64,000 nucleotides of DNA from positions 806,001-870,000 of the forward strand of contig JAQFVV010000208.1 of assembly GCA_028023455.1 (NCBI GenBank), given 5' to 3'. The notes under the pieces were generated by a model. It made no database searches and was not told the DNA's origin. It was given only the letters and a program-made list of their open reading frames with translations. The DNA is from Epiperipatus broadwayi (lineage: Eukaryota; Onychophora; Udeonychophora; Euonychophora; Peripatidae). Shown piece after piece: positions 62,301 to 64,000 of this stretch. The position numbers were made by a program, and so were the translations under genes. Position 1 is the stretch's first letter; each line of letters begins with the position of its first letter.

Positions 62301-62409
62301 CAAGATAGAGAAAAGAGACCTCAGGACCAAGAGAGAAAGAATATGAGAGAAGATAGAATAAGTGAACCTCATTGGAATGAATCTTATATTAAGGAACAAC
62401 CAAGATATG
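2263..62409 (+). CDS. PRRC2: PRRC2 (BAT2/nocte family) gene, 16 internal exons, partial at both ends
   Basis: Sixteen exons (2263-2377, 4974-5114, 11548-11837, 11920-12011, 19829-19987, 29358-29429, 34290-34371, 44934-45074, 45173-45391, 47975-48124, 53723-53930, 55669-55854, 55931-56084, 59751-59874, 62065-62183, 62279-62409) splice into one continuous frame of about 794 codons, all with GT donors and AG acceptors in matching phase. Family hallmarks seen: YGPGPSLRPQ, EGWAGAHGEIDY, SEKLVFSDDEE, DEVWRQRRRQQ and NVPPRFQKQQQEQ. PRRC2 proteins are large, mostly disordered cytoplasmic proteins of RNA/stress granules linked to translation in vertebrates; Drosophila nocte is tied to temperature entrainment of the clock. 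That role is known for the family, not shown here. The N-terminal exons (conserved region with GTGWASK) and the long C-terminal half are not in the window. No promoter, start codon, stop codon or polyA site of this gene was found. Exact splice sites were read by eye. Confidence 0.9.
2378..4973. other. PRRC2 intron a-b, low-complexity only
   Basis: 2596 bp of AT-rich intron. It contains a (TA)n run near 2964-2980 and a C13 homopolymer at 3971-3983. Nothing else could be recognised. Confidence 0.7.
4974..5114 (+). CDS. PRRC2: PRRC2 exon b, FPRL and YGPGPSLRPQ segment
   Basis: Acceptor TTTTTTAACAG, donor GTTAGT. Codons read GGNYSGQQLPYF, then HQEFPRLAGGD, then YGPGPSLRPQ. The last string and the EFPxL core are near-invariant in PRRC2 proteins, which makes this the exon that identifies the gene. 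It enters and leaves in phase 1. Confidence 0.93.
6028..6235 (+). mobile_element. Short hairpin element, copy 1, with 10-bp target duplication
   Basis: A 208-bp element flanked by CATTCTTGAA at 6018-6027 and 6236-6245. Its first ~150 bp fold into a long imperfect hairpin: AGTATTGCCACTCAGTGCAA near 6056 is answered in reverse complement near 6135-6155. The 3' part (ATAAGCAAGCATAAGAAATG ... GTGATGTTTATTGG) is shared with copies at 54370-54535 (reverse) and 61421-61615. There is no coding capacity. The long target duplication is more like LINE-mobilised insertion than cut-and-paste transposition, but no polymerase III box or polyA tail is evident. Confidence 0.75.
8760..10980 (+). other. Unidentified segment with broken coding-like stretches
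   Basis: Texture differs from the surrounding intron: fewer homopolymers and several open stretches. At 9056-9352 + there are 98 codons including ENLPLPRQRSGKKNLK; at 9648-9878 + 76 codons ending in KPLEQCLYEL; and near 10692-10770 an AG-preceded stretch reading IYPESEDQPTSPSVRNPE then stop. I recognise no family in any of these. It may be a decayed transposon or an inserted viral or host fragment. Ends were judged by texture only; no terminal repeats or target duplication were found. Confidence 0.35.
11548..11837 (+). CDS. PRRC2: PRRC2 exon c, WR-GGGR and Gly/Pro tract
   Basis: Begins with the codon split across the junction, giving N-EGSWRSGGGR, the usual continuation of SLRPQ in the family. 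It then runs through a Gln/Ser/Thr/Pro-rich linker, a (GP)n/GLGLGPGG tract and MPPPPFRSLMPPY. Donor is GTAAGT. At 290 nt it is the longest exon seen. Base composition is much richer in GC than the flanking intron. Confidence 0.92.
11920..12011 (+). CDS. PRRC2: PRRC2 exon d, Pro/Gly/aromatic segment
   Basis: Separated from the previous exon by an 82-bp intron. Codes MYGQNFHGGYTPNF then RPPFPFAES; proline, glycine and aromatic residues match the MPPFMYPPY-type region of vertebrate PRRC2. It ends in phase 2 (AG), completing an Arg codon with the next exon. Confidence 0.9.
12900..14350. other. Possible decayed coding region, unidentified
   Basis: Less homopolymeric than its flanks. On the minus strand near 13100-13200 a short open stretch reads FIIDTDSSFQFLVLDRQE; on the minus strand at 13293-13493 and the plus strand at 14129-14344 there are 66- and 71-codon open frames. 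None has a recognisable domain. The TACACACACTAATACAAAT-type phrase recurs near 13660 and 13815, suggesting small internal duplication. Interpretation as a dead element is a guess. Confidence 0.25.
16540..17480 (+). mobile_element. RTE-like LINE, 5'/endonuclease fragment, sense orientation
   Basis: Matches the 5' half of the antisense LINE at 20478-23737, in the opposite orientation. The reading runs through LEEELAYI...GLCEVRRKGEE, NTSGVGFITNKKWKN, ARLVIQLNSRYQ and GDFNARIGKQ, the apurinic-endonuclease-like domain of non-LTR elements. The GDFNARIG motif carries the catalytic Asp/Asn region. Stops and frame changes interrupt it near 16640 and 17070. The RT domain is absent: similarity fades at about 17480. 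An unusual 3'-truncated (or deleted) copy, since LINEs normally lose the 5' end. Confidence 0.75.
19148..19690. repeat. Foldback region with long diverged inverted arms
   Basis: The left arm (about 19148-19270) contains CAGAATTATTTTTGCAGAC, CTCATAACGAGA and CATTTATCAATGCCCATTCA. The right arm (about 19526-19665) contains the same phrases in reverse complement (TGAATGGGCATTCATAAATG, TCTCGTTACGAG, AAAAATAATTCTGACT). A second inverted pair (about 19465-19505 with 19645-19690, sharing GTAACATTTAATATT) sits inside. No open frame. Likely a MITE or foldback transposon; ends and target duplication are not resolved. Confidence 0.6.
19829..19987 (+). CDS. PRRC2: PRRC2 exon e, FDEIL...EGWAGAHGEIDY
   Basis: Acceptor GATATAG, donor GTATTT. 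Encodes GPPPPHARQIGDDDGY, a SIISAAEFKEFDEIL helix-like segment and EGWAGAHGEIDY. The (D/E)GWAGAH-E-(V/I)DY string is one of the most conserved blocks in the family. It enters and leaves in phase 2. Confidence 0.94.
20483..21650 (-). pseudogene. LINE reverse transcriptase and C-terminal domain, broken
   Basis: Three minus-strand open pieces. 21650-21318 holds RT motifs A and B (FVDYEKAFDSI, GIRQGDSISPKL). 21215-20967 holds the segment after motif C (KTKVMFNRF, YKYLGQIINTGGNI). 21004-20483 holds the C-terminal domain (TYGCETWTLNRRA, SWAGHIARRDDNRW, RWMDEIRKYAG). Domain order and spacing are those of an RTE-type ORF; the frame breaks make it non-functional. Confidence 0.8.
22635..23245 (-). pseudogene. 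LINE endonuclease domain, broken
   Basis: Minus-strand fragment of the element's ORF. Upstream stretch ELEEELSYIN and EEKVKRQL correspond to the GLCEVRRKGEE block of the plus-strand copy at 16640; a stop and frame change separate it from ARLVIQLNSRYQMQIIQVYA ... DVQKAFDQSKQHFKIFMGDF. The family's endonuclease nicks target DNA to prime reverse transcription. A 12-13 base A run near 22708-22721 probably caused the next frame break. Confidence 0.75.
26240..27647. mobile_element. Pogo/Tigger-like non-autonomous TIR element, copy 1
   Basis: A 1408-bp element. The left end CACCCGGGTCTCATTTTATG and the right end in reverse complement CACCTGGGTCTCGTTTTATG are terminal inverted repeats; both are flanked by TA (26238-26239, 27648-27649). 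The TIR text resembles the CTCGTTTTATTGCG style of Tigger/pogo elements, hence the tentative class. Internally there is a smaller inverted pair (TAATG..CTATTACTTTAAATA at about 26370 against TATTTAAAGTAATAGCGCATTA at about 26425). No transposase frame was seen. Confidence 0.75.
28015..28305. repeat. 145-bp tandem duplication
   Basis: Two units beginning ATTGATTTTAAGTCACTGAC at 28015 and 28160, about 95% alike, each ending in ATACTTAAGCTAGATGTAAT. The same ending also occurs alone at about 27672-27721, so the array once reached further left or the tail is dispersed. No coding capacity. Confidence 0.8.
29358..29429 (+). CDS. PRRC2: PRRC2 exon f, SEKLVFSDDEE
   Basis: A 72-nt exon whose first codon is split (AG|T, Ser). 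Reads SEKLVFSDDEESPSTTHKK, directly continuing the WAGAHGEIDY block as in other PRRC2 proteins (SEKLKFSDDEE). The acidic SDDEE run is a plausible CK2-type phosphosite by sequence only. Donor GTAATT. Confidence 0.92.
31061..31807. mobile_element. hAT-like non-autonomous element
   Basis: Starts CAGGGATGGCCATTTTATGT and ends in reverse complement CAGGAGTAGTCAACATTTTAT, matching the CAGNG...-type ends of hAT elements. The left interior GTGGCAGATTGTGGG and the right interior (reverse) ATATGCCAAATTA pair further. Flanking octamers are TTTTAGAT (31053-31060) and GTTTAGTT (31808-31815), six of eight identical, consistent with an aged 8-bp target duplication. The 747 bp hold no transposase. Confidence 0.6.
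32747..32899. repeat. Palindrome with 58-bp arms
   Basis: Arms 32747-32804 and 32842-32899 are reverse complements with only a few mismatches (for example CGCATGCATTAGTGAAGCTA against TAGCTTCACTAACGCATGCG), separated by a 37-bp loop. Probably a small MITE; there is no clear target duplication. Confidence 0.8.
34290..34371 (+). CDS. PRRC2: PRRC2 exon g, charged linker
   Basis: Acceptor TAATTATAG, donor GTAAGA. Encodes a short, highly charged segment (REEKEDKGRSRDYEDIDK). It is not conserved enough to recognise alone; support is the open frame, splice signals and exact phase fit with the exons on both sides (in phase 2, out phase 0). Confidence 0.8.
35059..35423. repeat. Weak inverted-repeat element
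   Basis: GCACCATCTCTGAATC near 35096 is matched in reverse complement near 35390-35407 (GATTCAGAGATGGC), with flanking GTAACTTGC / GCAAGGCAAC. A third partial copy (GATTCAGAGATGCTG) lies at about 35322. Likely a degraded MITE. Confidence 0.45.
35583..35823. repeat. Inverted-repeat element (MITE-like)
   Basis: Terminal arms of about 55 bp: TTTATCCACTCTACTTTGAA at the left and its reverse complement at the right, continuing through CACTTTTTAACAAAA and TCATTGTACATATATA. An inner pair (CTGCAGTCTTCTTCAGA against CTCTGAAGAAGACTGCAG) forms a second stem. No open frame. Confidence 0.75.
36232..37258. mobile_element. Pogo/Tigger-like non-autonomous TIR element, copy 2
   Basis: A 1027-bp relative of 26240-27647 in the same orientation: left end CACCCGGGTCTCTTTTTACG, right end in reverse complement CACCTGGGTCTCGTTTTACA, TA on both sides. 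It shares the interior (for example CACATTAAATTTTACAAGAT and GTGTCCACAAGTTTATTTTT) but lacks several hundred bp of copy 1. No transposase. Confidence 0.75.
39219..39391 (+). repeat. 5' LTR
   Basis: 173 bp, starts TGTCATGTTATGG and ends AAGAACATAACA. Contains AATAAAG at about 39323, a possible polyA signal, and the GC-richer phrase GCAAGCGCGCGACATCGCTC. The intact partner is at 41686-41859. Confidence 0.88.
39528..40230 (+). pseudogene. gag-like region with two zinc knuckles, frameshifted
   Basis: Begins MASQFDRCYN (an upstream in-frame ATG at 39513 is also possible). VKWTDWKELFLNFLEATEN is the usual start of retroviral-type Gag in Ty3/gypsy elements. The frame breaks near 39885 and continues in another frame to 40207. 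Nucleic-acid-binding knuckles follow: C-x2-C-x3-H-x4-C at 40130-40168 and CYNCGKLNHFANNC (C-x2-C-x4-H-x4-C) at 40186-40227, the second after a further frame change. Two breaks make this copy unable to give full Gag unless they reflect programmed shifting, which is unlikely here. Confidence 0.75.
40315..40842 (+). CDS. Retropepsin-like aspartic protease region of the LTR element
   Basis: An open frame of 175 codons. The catalytic motif IDTGADVNIM lies near residue 50-60 (Asp codon at 40468-40470), followed by the flap region HTFGGSF and LLSGHDCELLGLI, the C-terminal hydrophobic segment expected of retroviral-type proteases. A Lys/Ser/Asn-rich linker (STNKDKITKSIKDNKSIK) then runs to a stop. 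In intact relatives this frame would continue into reverse transcriptase. Confidence 0.8.
   Translation: MNEVHDTTSDSSYTSDVENTNAYIRRVDSTHSLNGWYEQILLDNNKVKIKIDTGADVNIMSKKVLNTIHPQPIIYKTKKLHTFGGSFLTPIGKAKLQCKINKDLRNLRFIIIKEDEPTLLSGHDCELLGLIKRNNITVQKVTMKNKSKNVQNISTNKDKITKSIKDNKSIKTKRK
40860..41490 (+). CDS. Coiled-coil ORF of probable host origin inside the LTR element
   Basis: The frame starts with the Ty3/gypsy pre-RT string KDVFQGVGCYEG (near 40863) and then switches at about 40900 to IHEKLREELNKLEDIRLQ, a continuous heptad-like charged helix without RT motifs. One frame change near 41110-41165 splits it (40885-41172 and 41130-41582). The second part holds KELLEKECNVLRIKVHKHQS and QQIQQLKANLHSLSVVHQ and ends near 41480. 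About 190 codons with no stops apart from the shift. I do not recognise the parent protein; the pattern is of a eukaryotic coiled-coil protein (centrosomal, ciliary or cytoskeletal type), by composition only. Absence of introns suggests a captured cDNA. Confidence 0.6.
41490..41671 (+). pseudogene. Integrase C-terminal tail-like remnant of pol
   Basis: After the coiled coil the frame reads TTPQSLEPDEETQLPVPERE, then shifts near 41580 to RRIPVERSGKREK...RRRRP and a stop before the polypurine run. Pro/Glu-rich then Arg-rich ends next to the 3' LTR are typical of the tail of Ty3/gypsy pol. The integrase zinc finger and DDE core are absent. Confidence 0.55.
41686..41859 (+). repeat. 3' LTR
   Basis: 174 bp, starts TGTCATGTTATGG and ends AAGAACATAACA. 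Differs from the 5' LTR by one inserted G, a CA/TG pair and one C/G, that is about 98% identity. The ACTAT target duplication follows directly. Confidence 0.88.
41987..44820 (-). mobile_element. RTE-like LINE, 5'-truncated copy, antisense
   Basis: A close relative of 20478-23737 in the same orientation. The 3' end is at the ATCATCATC phrase near 41987. Minus-strand pieces include the C-terminal region (42642-42292: KTKVMFNGFSQNMKI, YKYLGQIINTDGNI), RT remnants (about 42730-43260) and the endonuclease (44632-44300: ARLVIQLNSRYQMQ, FKIVMGDFSARIGKQ; note Ser for Asn in GDFNARIG). It ends near 44820, so about 0.5 kb of the 5' leader is absent, as expected for LINE 5' truncation. It carries a nested insertion at 42886-43043 and many frame breaks. 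Confidence 0.82.
42886..43043. mobile_element. Nested 158-bp hairpin insertion with 14-bp duplication
   Basis: Interrupts the RTE-like copy and is bordered by TAATCTAATTGTTG at 42872-42885 and 43044-43057; the sister LINE near 21400 has this string once. The inner part is a hairpin: ACCATTTACACCTTTCTTAA and AACACTTTATCAATACTCTT are answered in reverse complement by AAGAGTATTTATAAAGTGTT and TTAAGAAAGATGTAAATGGT. No coding capacity and no polyA tail. Confidence 0.8.
44934..45074 (+). CDS. PRRC2: PRRC2 exon h, RQAWIQQQPPPSPQQQ segment
   Basis: Acceptor TTCGATAG, donor GTTGGT; exactly 47 codons in phase 0. Codes EERLGSTRQAWIQ followed by a Pro/Gln-rich run and a Ser-rich end (GRSVSSVENQ). It lies just beyond the antisense RTE-like copy, at the right end of the largest intron. 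Confidence 0.88.
45173..45391 (+). CDS. PRRC2: PRRC2 exon i, WRQRRR coiled coil
   Basis: Follows a 98-bp intron; 73 codons in phase 0, donor GTAAAA. Encodes DEDEVWRQRRRQQSDEM and then a long charged helix (ERARQLREEGEKRIE...KMDKIEE). This WRQRR-plus-coiled-coil is the 'coiled-coil' that names the family and aligns by eye with the DEDEAWRQRR block of human PRRC2A/B/C. Confidence 0.94.
45392..47974. other. PRRC2 intron i-j
   Basis: 2583 bp. It holds the TA-flanked MITE (45885-46110) and a (TA)n run at about 47850-47864. Otherwise AT-rich with no gene seen in 45392-45884 or 46111-47974. Confidence 0.7.
45885..46110. mobile_element. MITE, TA-flanked, almost entirely inverted repeat
   Basis: Ends are TA-GTGTAATTTTCATT and AATGAAAATTACAC-TA; the arms run nearly to the middle (CATATGATCAAAGACATGTG against CATATGTCTTTGATCATAAG). 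The TA border fits a Tc1/mariner-type target. No coding capacity. Confidence 0.78.
47975..48124 (+). CDS. PRRC2: PRRC2 exon j, acidic then RD/RE-rich
   Basis: Acceptor TTTTAATTTTAG, donor GTAAAG; 50 codons in phase 0. Starts EDKESIEDDSE and moves into alternating Arg/Asp/Glu (RDVRDREKDRERDRE). The compositional shift marks the end of the coiled coil. The Merlin insertion begins about 530 bp downstream. Confidence 0.88.
48652..53514 (+). mobile_element. Merlin (IS1016-like) DNA transposon, 8-bp target duplication
   Basis: A 4863-bp element. Ends GGTAATCATCTGAAATCC and, reversed, GGTAATCATCTGAAACCT start inverted repeats that continue through GGGCACGGCC and fade over about 100 bp. AACAAAAA flanks both sides (48644-48651, 53515-53522). 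It carries a broken Merlin-type transposase at about 49500-50350. The right half (50400-53400) is non-coding and dominated by runs of 8-18 A or T with C13 at 51099-51111; it looks like expanded low-complexity filler. The 8-bp duplication and GG ends agree with what is known of Merlin elements. Confidence 0.88.
49500..50350 (+). pseudogene. Merlin / ISXO2-like transposase, degenerate
   Basis: The N-terminal part (49527-49757) has a zinc-ribbon pattern (CECGGSLKLR ... FRCSACSCSRR) and TWFDGSRIPL. Next, in changing frames: the first catalytic Asp in VEVDETL (codon 49886-49888, soon followed by a TAG), GRVLTPPQWIFGGVCRERRE, the second Asp in TIFSDCWKGYKT (codon 50070-50072), then STGTYTQNIW and REYLSNYTAEFIWRR. 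The family's third catalytic residue, Glu after QNI/TNTI, is Trp here. Stops near 49757, 49909 and 50094 and frame changes mean it is inactive. The cut-and-paste role is known for the family. Confidence 0.82.
53723..53930 (+). CDS. PRRC2: PRRC2 exon k, NVPPRFQKQQQEQ
   Basis: Acceptor TTTTTAACAG, donor GTAAAA. Encodes GGQYNFSRQF, NVPPRFQKQQQEQ, a Gln-rich run, then MNYELRWTGMPIPGPPS. The NxPPRFQ-Q-QEQ string is a conserved PRRC2 block (FQKNLPPRFQ in vertebrates). It begins about 210 bp after the Merlin element ends, in phase 0, and leaves in phase 1. Confidence 0.93.
53931..55668. other. PRRC2 intron k-l
   Basis: 1738 bp. It contains hairpin short element copy 2 (about 54370-54535). The rest is AT-rich; a 63-codon minus-strand open frame at 55193-55384 has no recognisable content. 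Confidence 0.7.
54370..54535 (-). mobile_element. Short hairpin element, copy 2 (reverse)
   Basis: The right end reads GGAGTTTTGCCTGTTTTAAT, the reverse of the AAAACAGGCAAAACTCC start of copies 1 and 3. The left end CATCACATGATCAC ... TCTTATGCTTGCTCATAA is the reverse of their 3' part. The core GCCACTCGGTGCAAGCCAGA / TGGCTTGCAGTGTGTGGCA pairs as a hairpin with almost no loop. TGTTTTAATTCA occurs on both sides (about 54357-54368 and 54524-54535) and may be the target duplication, partly overlapping the element end. Confidence 0.7.
55669..55854 (+). CDS. PRRC2: PRRC2 exon l, RRARSDSQGSGTDSFDSE
   Basis: Acceptor ATTAAAAAG, donor GTAGTT; in phase 1, out phase 1. Encodes RRARSDSQGSGTDSFDSE, an aromatic/charged stretch and a short PPPS run. 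The R-x-R-S-D-S-Q-G-S-G-T-D-S block resembles the conserved SDSxGS segment downstream of PPRFQ in the family. Confidence 0.9.
55931..56084 (+). CDS. PRRC2: PRRC2 exon m, Tyr/Arg/Glu-rich
   Basis: Only 76 bp after the previous exon. Acceptor ATGTGTTAG, donor GTAATG. Codes GSYEEIRRGPPITAPPQYY and then a Tyr/Arg/Glu repeat-like run (RREYRNYEQRSEYLRDKDER). It continues in phase 2 to the next exon. Confidence 0.88.
58237..58430. repeat. Palindrome with 87-bp arms
   Basis: Arms 58237-58323 and 58344-58430 are close to perfect reverse complements (for example GACAGTAGGGACCTCTGCAA against TTGCAGAGGTCCCTACTGTC), with a 20-bp loop TGTGGCCGCTCTTGC. The near identity implies recent insertion or ongoing correction. 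Likely a MITE/foldback element; no obvious target duplication. Confidence 0.85.
58992..59100 (+). repeat. hAT-like terminal remnant
   Basis: CAGTGGTCTTCAACCTTTTC followed by ACACCCGTGGACCAG resembles the left end of hAT elements. It is followed by two similar 37-40 bp units, each containing AAAATAAGGATAAG(G/A)TT(C/T)(T/C)GC. No matching right end was found. Confidence 0.45.
59751..59874 (+). CDS. PRRC2: PRRC2 exon n, continuation of the YR/RD-rich tail
   Basis: Acceptor preceded by a 17-base T tract (TTTTTAATAG), donor GTTAGT. Reads NYDNRDYRYERSVVFEDRRD, then Ser/Asp-rich to KDYDQKSIK, directly continuing the composition of exon m. In phase 2, out phase 0. Confidence 0.87.
59875..62064. other. 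PRRC2 intron n-o
   Basis: 2190 bp. It contains hairpin short element copy 3 (61421-61615). Elsewhere AT-rich; nothing recognisable. Confidence 0.7.
61421..61615 (+). mobile_element. Short hairpin element, copy 3, with 13-bp target duplication
   Basis: A 195-bp element between TACAATTTAGTTG at 61408-61420 and 61616-61628. Starts GTTATTAAAACAGGCAAAAC and ends TGATGCTTATTGGCT. It shares TTGCCACTCAGTGCAAGCCA, CCCCATCTAGTGC and GAGCAAGCATAGGAAAT with copy 1, but the second hairpin arm is eroded. Confidence 0.8.
62065..62183 (+). CDS. PRRC2: PRRC2 exon o, DPFDDGPDLNP
   Basis: Acceptor TTCTTTTAG, donor GTAGGC. Encodes LSIQRDPFDDGPDLNPIMER, then TAHWGDTRESSGSHTFKEE. Open frame and phase (0 in, 2 out) fit both neighbours; the sequence itself is not a block I recognise. 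Confidence 0.83.
62279..62409 (+). CDS. PRRC2: PRRC2 exon p (last in window)
   Basis: Begins after a 95-bp intron at an AG in ATTAAG, completing an Arg codon; donor GTATAT. Encodes SRDKTSQDREKRPQDQERK and then SEPHWNESYIKEQPRY, still Arg/Glu/Asp-rich. It leaves in phase 1. No convincing next exon is seen before 64000, so the gene continues beyond the window. Confidence 0.83.
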
Positions 62410-64000
62410 GTATATTTGCTTTTTTTTTTTTTACAACTAAAATGAAGAATTTTTAGATTTAAATATGACTGACTGTTCACATGGCATATTATATATTTTA
62501 GGTGCAAGTAGCGATGTGCATTATTTTTATCTTTGTATTTATTTTCAGGTATTATTTACTTTGAAAAAAACATTTATTGTTTTATATTTTTAGTTTATAA
62601 AAGTCAATTTATGAAGCATCAATTTCATTTATTGGAAGATAATTAATAATATTTATATACGAGGGGGGATCCAAAAATAACTGGAATCGTTCTCTGGTGG
62701 GCACACTTATTGTTGTACATGCTTCTGCTGCTAGATACCACTTGTGGAGACCTTTCTGCATCAATCTTCTAAATGACATTATTGTGTGAAGTCGTGGCGC
62801 CATGTAACATATTTTTTTTTGTAAGTACATTTTTCGTATTTGTCGATTTTTATAGAGGCTGAAAAGCTGGAATAATGTGAAATACTTTTTTTTTGAAAGG
62901 AAAATAATTGTAATGCTTGAAACAGATTACAAGCAAGCTATGCTGGAAAAAAACACAAATTTACAAGTGGTTTAATGGAAGTATCAATTTCTCCACATTA
63001 AAAAAAAGCATGGCAATTAAGTCCTTTATCAATAAAGACGATGTTATTTTTTTGGATGCAAATAGTATTGTTCACTCAGACATTTAAAACCTACAAGCTC
63101 TAAAAAAATTGCATGATGTAATAAAACATAAGCAGCCAGTTTTTTAGCCAAATGGAGGATTACGAATGGATCGGCATATAAAATGTTAAATGTGAAAGAA
63201 TTTTTAATTAAATTCAGTTTAATCTAGATTATCTAATAGTTATATTGACTCAATGTGACTTCTTTTTATTCTCTCAGTTGCCAAAATGCCTCAAAAAAAA
63301 TTTTTTTTGTGCGAACTTACAAATGGTGAAAAAAAAAAAAGACCCAATCACTAAAAGGCATCACTTTACAAGAATTTATAGACTACTTTGAAAAGTGAAA
63401 AACACATTTAGACCAGTGCATTGCTTTAAATGGATTATATTTGAAAGCGATTCAATTTATTACAGAATTCCAGTTACTTTTGAGTCCCGTCTTGTATTTT
63501 CTTTTACTAAACAGTTTTTTCTTTCAACTTTTTATATTTTTTTAATCTATCTTTTTGCATCATTTGTTGCACTTTCATTCATCTTGTCTTTAATTTTTTT
63601 AACCCACATGTACCAAATTAAACTTATTCTTTTTATCTACCTATTTTCATTGTTTTAGCTACATTTGTTCTCATAACAAATTTACTAATTTCATCAATAA
63701 TTTTTTTTGTTACTTTTTCCAAGCAGGCATTTCTGTCATATTATTAATTTCCCCCCCCCACAGTTAGATTTTTAGAGATTCAAAACTTTTTCCATTTTTT
63801 TAAAATTCTAAAAGTTCAAGATTTTGCTTCAATTAAAATACTTTACAAATCTCTTTCCAGTACTAATTTTTTTGAGCTCACAAATAGTTTTACTTAATAA
63901 ATTGTTTAATAATTATAATTGTATTGGGGAATATTTTTTATTTCTATTTCTTCTATAAACAAATACCAACATCTATATAAATACTAATTTGTTTTATAAC
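62410..64000. other. PRRC2 intron after exon p, continuing out of the window
   Basis: The mariner-like element (62660-63494) fills the middle. 62410-62657 and 63497-64000 are AT- and T-rich, with C9 at about 63752. An AG at 62500-62501 is followed by 16 open codons up to a GT, but the encoded string has no family similarity and is not annotated as an exon. Confidence 0.6.
62660..63494 (+). mobile_element. Mariner-like deletion derivative
   Basis: The left end CGAGGGGGGATCCAAAAATA-ACTGGAAT and the right end, reversed, CAAGACGGGACTCAAAAGTA-ACTGGAAT are terminal inverted repeats, each bordered by TA (62658-62659, 63495-63496). The 835 bp include, just inside the right end in shifting frames, FIDYFEK and CIALNGL / YFES-like strings that resemble the C-terminus of mariner transposases; the rest is unreadable. 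It is shorter than the usual ~1.3 kb, so it is an internally deleted, dead copy. The class is inferred from TA borders and that C-terminal hint. Confidence 0.6.

Noticed and set aside
62502-62549. Candidate small PRRC2 exon after exon p.
   Set aside because: Phase fits, but the encoded string is hydrophobic/aromatic and unlike the charged tail; the GT at its end coincides with another acceptor-like CAG. Not enough support.
1-64000. tRNA, rRNA, CRISPR arrays, bacterial promoters and operons.
   Set aside because: None seen; the splice structure and elements are eukaryotic, and no cloverleaf or regularly spaced repeat array was found by eye.

Overview
This is a eukaryotic, almost certainly invertebrate, genomic window. 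It is very AT-rich and full of introns, homopolymer runs and transposable elements. No bacterial gene structure is visible. The host gene is a PRRC2 (proline-rich coiled-coil 2 / BAT2; nocte in Drosophila) orthologue on the + strand. I infer an arthropod, perhaps a low-GC chelicerate, from the element mix and intron sizes, but species assignment is weak.

Host gene: sixteen coding exons between 2263 and 62409 join in one open frame of about 2383 nt (about 794 codons). All splice phases agree and every intron is GT-AG. The gene is open at both ends: the N-terminal exons lie left of position 1, and the long C-terminal part lies right of 62409. Hallmarks in order are a FPRL-type segment, YGPGPSLRPQ, a Gly/Pro tract, EGWAGAHGEIDY-SEKLVFSDDEE, a WRQRRR coiled coil, NVPPRFQKQQQEQ, and a long Arg/Asp/Glu/Tyr-rich tail. 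Four introns are 76-98 bp and the rest are 1.7-10.6 kb, much of that from inserted elements.

Inserted elements, left to right: a hairpin short element (6028-6235, 10-bp target duplication); an unidentified segment of different texture (8760-10980); a possible decayed coding region (12900-14350); a 5' fragment of an RTE-like LINE (16540-17480); a foldback region (19148-19690); a full-length RTE-like LINE, antisense (20478-23737, 10-bp duplication); a pogo/Tigger-like TIR element (26240-27647); a 145-bp tandem repeat (28015-28305); a hAT-like non-autonomous element (31061-31807); palindromes at 32747 and 35583; a second pogo/Tigger-like copy (36232-37258); a young Ty3/gypsy-like LTR element (39219-41859); a 5'-truncated RTE-like copy (41987-44820) carrying its own nested hairpin insertion; a TA-flanked MITE (45885-46110); a Merlin DNA transposon (48652-53514, 8-bp duplication); another hairpin short element near 54370-54535; an 87-bp-arm palindrome (58237-58430); a third hairpin short element (61421-61615, 13-bp duplication); and a mariner-like deletion derivative (62660-63494).

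Most unusual items: (1) the LTR element keeps gag, protease and an integrase-like tail, but where reverse transcriptase, RNase H and most of integrase should be it carries about 190 codons of a coiled-coil protein, which looks like capture of a host cDNA fragment; (2) small hairpin elements with 10-14 bp target duplications, one with its empty site visible in the sister LINE copy.
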